DNA of 8,707 nt. Origin: JBQTII01 sp052388275. GTDB taxonomy: Bacteria; Actinomycetota; Actinomycetes; Sporichthyales; Sporichthyaceae. Positions within the stretch are counted from its first letter, which is position 1; every line of letters begins with the position of its first letter. A model generated the notes under the pieces. That model was not told the DNA's origin. It made no database searches and saw nothing but the letters and a program-made list of their open reading frames with translations. Positions 5,458 to 8,707 of the stretch are shown piece by piece. The position numbers and the translations under genes were made by a program. The stretch covers positions 1 through 8,707 of the forward strand of contig JBQTII010000108.1 of NCBI GenBank assembly GCA_052388275.1. The letters are read 5' to 3'.

Positions 5458-5955
5458 TCAGGCTGGCGCGCCATGCGGCGGGGCGCCGCCGGAGGGGATG
5501 CGGCAGACGCGTTCCAGAAACAGCGCGGCCCCCACCACCGAGCTCGCCGCGGCGGCTGCGCAGCCGGCCAAGGCGGCGAGTTCGCCGCGGCCCGCGGAAC
5601 CCAGCTCACCGAGCAGGAACAGGGCATAGCCCCCGTACACACCCGCGATCGCGGACCCACCCAGGGAACCGGCGCGGGCGAGCATGGCATACCGCGCAAC
5701 CCGAAGGGCGTTCACCGGCTGCATCCGCGACCAGTCGGTACCAGGGCGCGGCTCGCGCCGGGCCGTCAGCCGTGCCCTGGTCGAGAGCGCGAGCCAGCCG
5801 AAGATCGCGGCAAGCATCACCAGCACGGCGCTCGCGGCGGCGGGCACCCGCGGCAACTGGTCCGCCGAGCCGTCGAGGATCTGCCCACCGGCCCACCCGA
5901 GAGCGGCCCCGAGAATCGCGAGGGCCAGTAGCCGAGGGACTCGCGTGGTGGACAC
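5458..5955 (-). CDS. DUF3180 domain-containing membrane protein (Rv3605c-like)
   Basis: The protein has 165 residues from GTG 5955 (VSTTRVPRLLALA), the start that puts the first membrane helix near the N-terminus as in the family. The open frame continues to an ATG at 6054, but that extension is Arg/Gly/Trp-rich and begins in a palindromic repeat. Four hydrophobic helices are visible (about 8-27, 38-58, 96-117, 127-147). The segment PVNALRVARYAMLARAGSLGG followed by AGVYGGYALFLL is the recognisable DUF3180 core. The C-terminus (RIPSGGAPPHGAPA) is short and cytoplasmic. The family sits directly after folK in many mycolata, as here. Its biochemical role is not known; a link to folate or pantothenate metabolism is only positional. 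No ribosome-binding site precedes the GTG; TAAGAC (5963-5968) lies 7 bases upstream, again hinting at a leaderless mRNA. Confidence 0.82.
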   Translation of the reverse strand: MSTTRVPRLLALAILGAALGWAGGQILDGSADQLPRVPAAASAVLVMLAAIFGWLALSTRARLTARREPRPGTDWSRMQPVNALRVARYAMLARAGSLGGSAIAGVYGGYALFLLGELGSAGRGELAALAGCAAAAASSVVGAALFLERVCRIPSGGAPPHGAPA

Positions 5956-6310
5956 CGAGCAAGTCTTACGGATCGGCTCCGCGCCGCCGGACCAGGTCGG
6001 GCCCCACGCTCGACAGCTCCGGGCGCCCCTCCCGCGTCCCGCCACCCAGCTCATGCATGAGCAGCGGGTGCCCTCTCATACGCCCAGCAGCAAAATCCGT
6101 CGAAAATTGCCCGAATTGTTCCGTCGCTGCGTATGGAAGAACCAGTCCGAGGCACGCTCCAGGCCGACCACACGCAGGGTCGACAGCCTGCTGACCGGCA
6201 CGCGTGCGGCGCGAGAGGACGCGGCGCAAGAGCCAGGGCGGGACGTCCGAAAGGGTGGTCGCTATAGCAGCCAGCTACTCGGACGCTAGGGATCTGGCGC
6301 CAGGGAAGCC
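5956..6310. other. Gene-free stretch between folK and the DUF3180 gene
   Basis: This 355-base gap replaces what is usually a tight junction. It holds the palindrome GCTCATGCATGAGC (6049-6062), AATTGTTCCG (6114-6123), the palindrome GCTATAGC (6261-6268), a CTAG (6286-6289) and the palindrome CTGGCGCCAG (6294-6303) just past the folK stop. Between about 6080 and 6140 the base composition is more A/T-rich. Open frames across the gap on both strands have no family resemblance or good starts, so I call no gene. A promoter for the downstream pair is likely but not resolved. Confidence 0.5.
6049..6062. repeat. GCTCAT-GC-ATGAGC palindrome
   Basis: A perfect 14-bp palindrome in the folK-DUF3180 gap. 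It is one of three sites in this window with the form GCTCAT-NN-ATGAGC; the others are at 8175-8190 and 8257-8270. All lie in or at the edge of gaps of the folate block, which suggests a dispersed repeat family or a regulator-binding site. Confidence 0.65.
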
Positions 6311-6880
6311 TCAGGCCGGGAGTTCGAGCTCGAGGTCGTCGCGGCGGCGCAAGCTGGCCAGATCCACGTCGAGCAGCAGGTCCGCGACCTTGCCGCGGGT
6401 GGCCAGGGCCGCGTCGGGTTCGACGTCGTGCCAGGGCACCAGCACAAACGCGCGCTGATGGGCGCGAGGATGCGGCAGCGTGATGGCGGGGTCGTCCAGC
6501 ACCCGGTCCGCGAGGGCGATGACGTCGACGTCGAGACGGCGCGGCCCGCGGCGGTCCTGCCCGATCCGGGCCCGCCCAAAGGCCTCCTCGACCGCGTGGC
6601 AGCGCTCCAGCAACGTCGCACCGGACATCTCGGTGTCCACGACCAGCACGGCGTTCAGGAACGACGGACCGTCCTCGGGCTGCTCCGGACGGGTCTCGTA
6701 CACCGGCGAGACACTCAGGCCCCAGATCCCGGGGGCGTCGAGGATCGCGTCTACCGCGTTCTGCAGATTCATGGCCCGGTCCCCCACGTTCGAGCCCAGG
6801 GACAGCACGGCACGGCGGATCGGGCGCAGCTGCCCGGTCAGGGTGTCGTCGACGTTGAACTGGCCGGCGGTGTCATTCAC
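6311..6880 (-). CDS. folK: 2-amino-4-hydroxy-6-hydroxymethyldihydropteridine diphosphokinase (HPPK)
   Basis: FolK transfers diphosphate from ATP to 6-hydroxymethyl-7,8-dihydropterin, making the substrate of FolP. The protein has 189 residues from GTG 6880, which overlaps the folB stop (GTGA); GGAG lies 6 bases upstream inside folB, so the two are translationally coupled. Family motifs are all present: AVLSLGSNVGDR (24-35), VYETRPEQPEDGPSFLNAV (60-78, pterin-binding loop region), the signature GPRRLDVDVI (112-121) with the two Mg-binding Asp (117, 119, matching E. coli D95/D97), and LPHPRAHQRAFVLVPW (135-150). The first about 20 residues extend beyond the core domain, whose first strand begins at RAVLSLG; this explains part of the extra length against the E. 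coli enzyme (about 159). The enzyme is cytoplasmic. Confidence 0.96.
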   Translation of the reverse strand: MNDTAGQFNVDDTLTGQLRPIRRAVLSLGSNVGDRAMNLQNAVDAILDAPGIWGLSVSPVYETRPEQPEDGPSFLNAVLVVDTEMSGATLLERCHAVEEAFGRARIGQDRRGPRRLDVDVIALADRVLDDPAITLPHPRAHQRAFVLVPWHDVEPDAALATRGKVADLLLDVDLASLRRRDDLELELPA

Positions 6881-7245
6881 GAGCGGCTCCGCAGAATCGT
6901 GACGGTGACGTCGTCCACAACGGGGGCGACAGGGGCATCTGGCTTGTGCACGGTGACCTGGACCTCGTGCACCGCCGCGCTCTCCAGCGCGGTGGCGGCG
7001 ATGCGCTCGGCAAGGGTCTCGATCAGGTTGACCGGCTCCCCTTCGACCAGGTGCAGAACACGATCGGCCAATCCGGCGTAGTCGACGGTGTGCGCGAGGT
7101 CATCGCTGTGCGCCGCGCGCCGGGTGTCCAGACCAAGCTCCACGTCGACGTAGAACGTCTGCCCGTGCAGCCGCTCCGCCGCCAGAACGCCGTGCCGACC
7201 GAACCCGCGCAACCCCCGCAGCGCGACTCGGTCCAGCTGGTGCAT
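6877..7245 (-). CDS. folB: Dihydroneopterin aldolase
   Basis: FolB cleaves 7,8-dihydroneopterin to 6-hydroxymethyl-7,8-dihydropterin and glycolaldehyde, feeding FolK. The protein has 122 residues from ATG 7245, the usual size. AAGGA (7253-7257) lies 7 bases upstream and decides this start over an in-frame ATG at 7317. Visible motifs: LRGFGRHGVLAAERLHGQTFYVDVEL (12-37) with the conserved Glu24, the active-site Tyr of VDYAGL (Tyr56), NLIETLAERIA (73-83) with the pterin-binding Glu76, and VTVHKPDAPV (97-106) with the conserved catalytic Lys101. The gene overlaps folK at its end. A 423-base gap lies upstream, so it may be expressed from its own promoter as well as from folP read-through. Confidence 0.96.
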   Translation of the reverse strand: MHQLDRVALRGLRGFGRHGVLAAERLHGQTFYVDVELGLDTRRAAHSDDLAHTVDYAGLADRVLHLVEGEPVNLIETLAERIAATALESAAVHEVQVTVHKPDAPVAPVVDDVTVTILRSRS

Positions 7246-7668
7246 TGGGCGATCCTTCACAACGGCGGGAGCGGTACGGGCCAACCTACCCGGCCCTGCA
7301 AGATGCGCCATCCCCACCGAGGCATGCGTATCGGCAAGGCCGCGGTGGCCGGTCCCTGCCGGGTTCGGGTCCGCCGGCCGACACCACCAGTGACCCGCCG
7401 GGCAACCATCTTCCGCAGCGGCGGGATGATCAGGAGCTAGCGCAGCCCGCGTCGCCGGCAGCGCGTCGACACCCAGGGGTTACCTCTGATGGGACCTCCC
7501 CTAGACGGTATGTAGGTGCCGCCCGCCGATGTGCGGTGGCGGCCCGAGGCCCGCCCACCACCGCGAGCGCAGCGATGCGCGAGGCGGGACCGTTTGACAA
7601 GTCCGACGACCCGGCGAACGCGGGCCCGCCCCCCGCCGATGTGCGGTGGCGGCCCGGTTAGGCGCTGA
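7246..7668. other. Gene-free stretch between the NTF2-like gene and folB, with a 25-bp direct repeat
   Basis: These 423 bases carry no gene I can support. The + strand frame across them (7245-7661) is Pro/Arg-rich low complexity with no family resemblance. The stretch holds two copies of a 25-bp repeat (7522-7546, 7632-7656), CTAG at 7437-7440 and 7501-7504, and GCGAGCGCAGCGA (7563-7575), shared with the repeat at 4488. A -10-like TAGGTT on the - strand (7283-7288) would give folB a leader of about 30 bases, but no -35 is evident. The folB ribosome-binding site closes the region. Confidence 0.55.
7522..7656. repeat. Pair of 25-bp direct repeats, 110 bases apart
   Basis: The identical 25-bp word beginning CCCGCCGATGTGCGGTGGCG occurs at 7522-7546 and 7632-7656. 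The right copy, together with the upstream GGGCCCGCC, can fold into a GC-rich hairpin (about 7621-7656, roughly 9 bp with a bulge) 12 bases past the stop of the NTF2-like gene, so it may act as that gene's terminator. The left copy could then be a duplicate from a 110-base tandem duplication that has since diverged, or one of a dispersed family. Confidence 0.8.
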
Positions 7669-8127
7669 TCAGTCGTCCGCGTCCGGCATTCCGGAGATCA
7701 CCGGGGAGCCGTGGCGAACCCAGAGCCGCCACCCTGACGGGGTGCGCCGGAATACGTGCGTCGCGACGCCCTTTGCGCCGGCGAACGGGGAGTCGGTGCC
7801 GGGATCGGTGTCCTCATCATCATCGTCGGCTGCAGTGAGGATGTTCTCCACGCAGGTCAACACCGCGACGTCAGCGCCGATGTCAGTCTCGACGTCGGTG
7901 AGCACGAACTGGATGTAGGTGGTGTTCGCCATGATCATCGCCCAGGAGCGCAGCACCTCCTCGCGGCCGCGCAAGGTCGGCCAGCCCGGGTGCACGCAGA
8001 TCGCGGTGGCGGCGAGTTCATCGTCGGCCCAGATCGCGCTCATCGCGTCGAGGTCGGCGGCCTCGAAGGCTGCGTAGAGGTCCTCGGTCAGCTCGATGAC
8101 GCGGGCGCGGTCGGCGGACTCACTCAC
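7669..8127 (-). CDS. SnoaL/NTF2-like fold protein
   Basis: I choose GTG 8127 (VSESADRARVIELTEDLYAAF), giving 152 residues, because AGGA (8135-8138) lies 7 bases upstream and the domain starts at once. ATG 8181 and ATG 8262 are in frame but have poor ribosome-binding sites and add repeats (ERAQ) or palindrome-coded sequence. The NTF2/SnoaL pattern is an N-terminal helix with LYAAFEAADLDAMSAIWADD (17-36), then VHPGWPTLRGREEVLRSWAMI (45-65), a strand with TDVETDIGADVAVLTCVENI, and the closing THVFRRTPSGWRLWVRHGSPV (123-143). An acidic insertion (AADDDDEDTDPGTD, 99-112) interrupts the strands. Such proteins often bind small hydrophobic molecules or act as ketosteroid isomerase-like enzymes; the substrate here is unknown. 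Its place between folP and folB differs from the M. tuberculosis order as I know it. Confidence 0.8.
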   Translation of the reverse strand: MSESADRARVIELTEDLYAAFEAADLDAMSAIWADDELAATAICVHPGWPTLRGREEVLRSWAMIMANTTYIQFVLTDVETDIGADVAVLTCVENILTAADDDDEDTDPGTDSPFAGAKGVATHVFRRTPSGWRLWVRHGSPVISGMPDADD

Positions 8128-8134
8128 TGGCGCG

Positions 8135-8170
8135 TCCTGGGCGCGCTCCTGGGCGCGCTCCTGGGCGCAC
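8135..8170 (-). repeat. Three 12-bp tandem repeats carrying AGGAG cores
   Basis: The + strand unit TCCTGGGCGCGC is repeated three times (last copy with one change). On the - strand each copy reads GCGCGCCCAGGA, so each brings an AGGA(G) ribosome-binding core; the copy nearest the start serves GTG 8127. If translation began further upstream, the same repeat would encode ERAQ tetrapeptides. Confidence 0.8.
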
Positions 8171-8174
8171 TCCC

Positions 8175-8270
8175 AGCTCATGAATGAGCTGCGACTGCCG
8201 AAAGTGGGGCAAAGTGAACGCCGTTTGTGCTCCACGCGTAGGAGAGAGCAGCCCGCGCTCATTCATGAGC
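8175..8270. repeat. Inverted pair of GCTCAT-NN-ATGAGC palindromes after folP
   Basis: AGCTCATGAATGAGCT (8175-8190) and GCTCATTCATGAGC (8257-8270) are reverse complements of each other over 14 bases, and each is itself nearly palindromic; about 66 bases separate them. The right copy contains the folP stop codon. Such a pair can fold into two small hairpins or one long one, like REP/BIME units, and could end folP transcription or trim the mRNA. Confidence 0.7.
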
Positions 8271-8707
8271 ACCGCGTGGGATCGAGGCCACGGGGCGGGC
8301 GGCGGTCCAGGCGGCGGCGACCTCGACGGCGTCGCGGGTGGTGCGGGCGTCGTGGCTGCGCACGCACCAGGCTCCGTTCGCGGCGGCCAGGGCAGCGACG
8401 GCCGCACCGGCGGCCTCCCGCTCGGCGACCGGGCGGGCGACGCCGTCGGCATCTGGCAGCAGGCGCCCGAGGAAGGCCTTGCGGGAAGCCGCGACGAGCA
8501 CGGGGCGCCCGAGAGTGATCAGTCTGTCGAGGCCGGCGAGCAGCGCCCAGTTGTGCTGGGCGTTCTTCGCAAAACCCAGCCCCGGATCCAGAATGACGTG
8601 GTCCGGATCGATGCCACCCGCCACCGCCTGGTCGAGCTGCTGGGTGAGCTCAGCGACCACGTCGGTGAGCACGTCGGTGTAGATCGCGCGCTCAGCCATG
8701 TCCAGGC
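8259..8707 (-). CDS. folP: Dihydropteroate synthase, C-terminal part (start beyond the right edge)
   Basis: FolP condenses 6-hydroxymethyl-dihydropterin diphosphate with p-aminobenzoate to dihydropteroate, the target of sulfonamides. The - strand frame is open to the window edge, so only about 149 C-terminal residues are seen; the Met at 8699 is internal. Visible TIM-barrel motifs: MAERAIYTDVLTDVVAEL, the pterin-binding HVILDPGLGFAKNAQHNW (with the conserved Asp), the loop VLVAASRKAFLGRLL (SRK, substrate binding) and the terminal RSHD (family RxHD). This pattern is that of mycobacterial FolP1 rather than the inactive FolP2 paralogue, because the catalytic residues are kept. The last residues (SIPRGAHE) are coded by the palindromic repeat at 8257-8270. 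The NTF2-like gene, folB and folK follow on the same strand. Confidence 0.95.
   Translation of the reverse strand, partial: LDMAERAIYTDVLTDVVAELTQQLDQAVAGGIDPDHVILDPGLGFAKNAQHNWALLAGLDRLITLGRPVLVAASRKAFLGRLLPDADGVARPVAEREAAGAAVAALAAANGAWCVRSHDARTTRDAVEVAAAWTAARPVASIPRGAHE

Noticed and set aside
5684..6289. 201-residue + strand frame over the DUF3180 start and the folK gap
   Set aside because: It is mostly antisense to DUF3180 coding sequence and continues through palindromes without any recognisable domain.
7522..7656. CRISPR array
   Set aside because: There are only two copies of the repeat, the spacing is 85 bases, and no cas gene is present.
7245..7661. 138-residue + strand frame in the gap before folB
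   Set aside because: Pro/Arg/Gly-rich, divided by direct repeats, starts inside the folB ribosome-binding region and resembles no protein family I know.
1..8707. tRNA, rRNA, insertion sequence or prophage genes
   Set aside because: No cloverleaf sequence, no transposase or integrase motif, and no terminal inverted repeats with target duplications were found on either strand.

Overview
The window is very GC-rich with dense, mostly Shine-Dalgarno-led genes. Its gene content points to a mycolic-acid actinobacterium (order Mycobacteriales, for example the Nocardia/Rhodococcus/Gordonia/Tsukamurella range). Two things support this. There is an IniB-type N-terminal domain protein, a family typical of mycolata. 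There is also a folate block in the same order as the Mycobacterium tuberculosis region Rv3608c-Rv3604c (folP1, folB, folK, a DUF3180 membrane protein, a DUF6779 membrane protein). I cannot name the genus from sequence alone.

Left part (1-4618): an accessory, probably cell-envelope cluster. It holds, in order: the C-terminal end of a membrane protein on the + strand that opens with a 15-bp tandem repeat coding for a His/Asp/Glu pentapeptide and ends in a Pro/Ala/Thr-rich tail; a strong hairpin between convergent genes; an unrecognised acidic Ala/Leu/Gly-rich protein (-); an IniB-like protein with a conserved N-terminal domain, an Asp-rich middle and a Gly/Leu-rich end (-); a divergent regulatory region of about 430 bp; and an Hsp70-like ATPase-domain protein on the + strand that has no substrate-binding domain and instead a C-terminal membrane anchor. 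The first and last of these share the layout Arg cluster, then one membrane helix, then an external tail. In relatives IniB goes with dynamin-like IniA/IniC; none lies in this window.

Right part (4619-8707): the folate biosynthesis block, all on the - strand and read right to left: folP (cut by the window edge), an NTF2/SnoaL-like protein, folB, folK (overlapping folB), a four-helix DUF3180 protein and a DUF6779 coiled-coil membrane protein. FolP joins pABA to the pterin diphosphate made by FolK; FolB supplies FolK's substrate. Apart from folB/folK, the genes are separated by unusually large gaps (about 130-420 bp) that hold repeats: three GCTCAT-NN-ATGAGC palindromes, a 25-bp direct repeat, a 12-bp tandem repeat carrying ribosome-binding-site cores, and, just past the Hsp70-like gene, a 24-bp perfect palindrome beside a GAGCGAGCGCAGCGAATCAATGAG-type sequence.

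The best candidates for something undescribed are the IniB-like / membrane-anchored Hsp70-like module and the family of short palindromic repeats scattered between the genes of the folate block.
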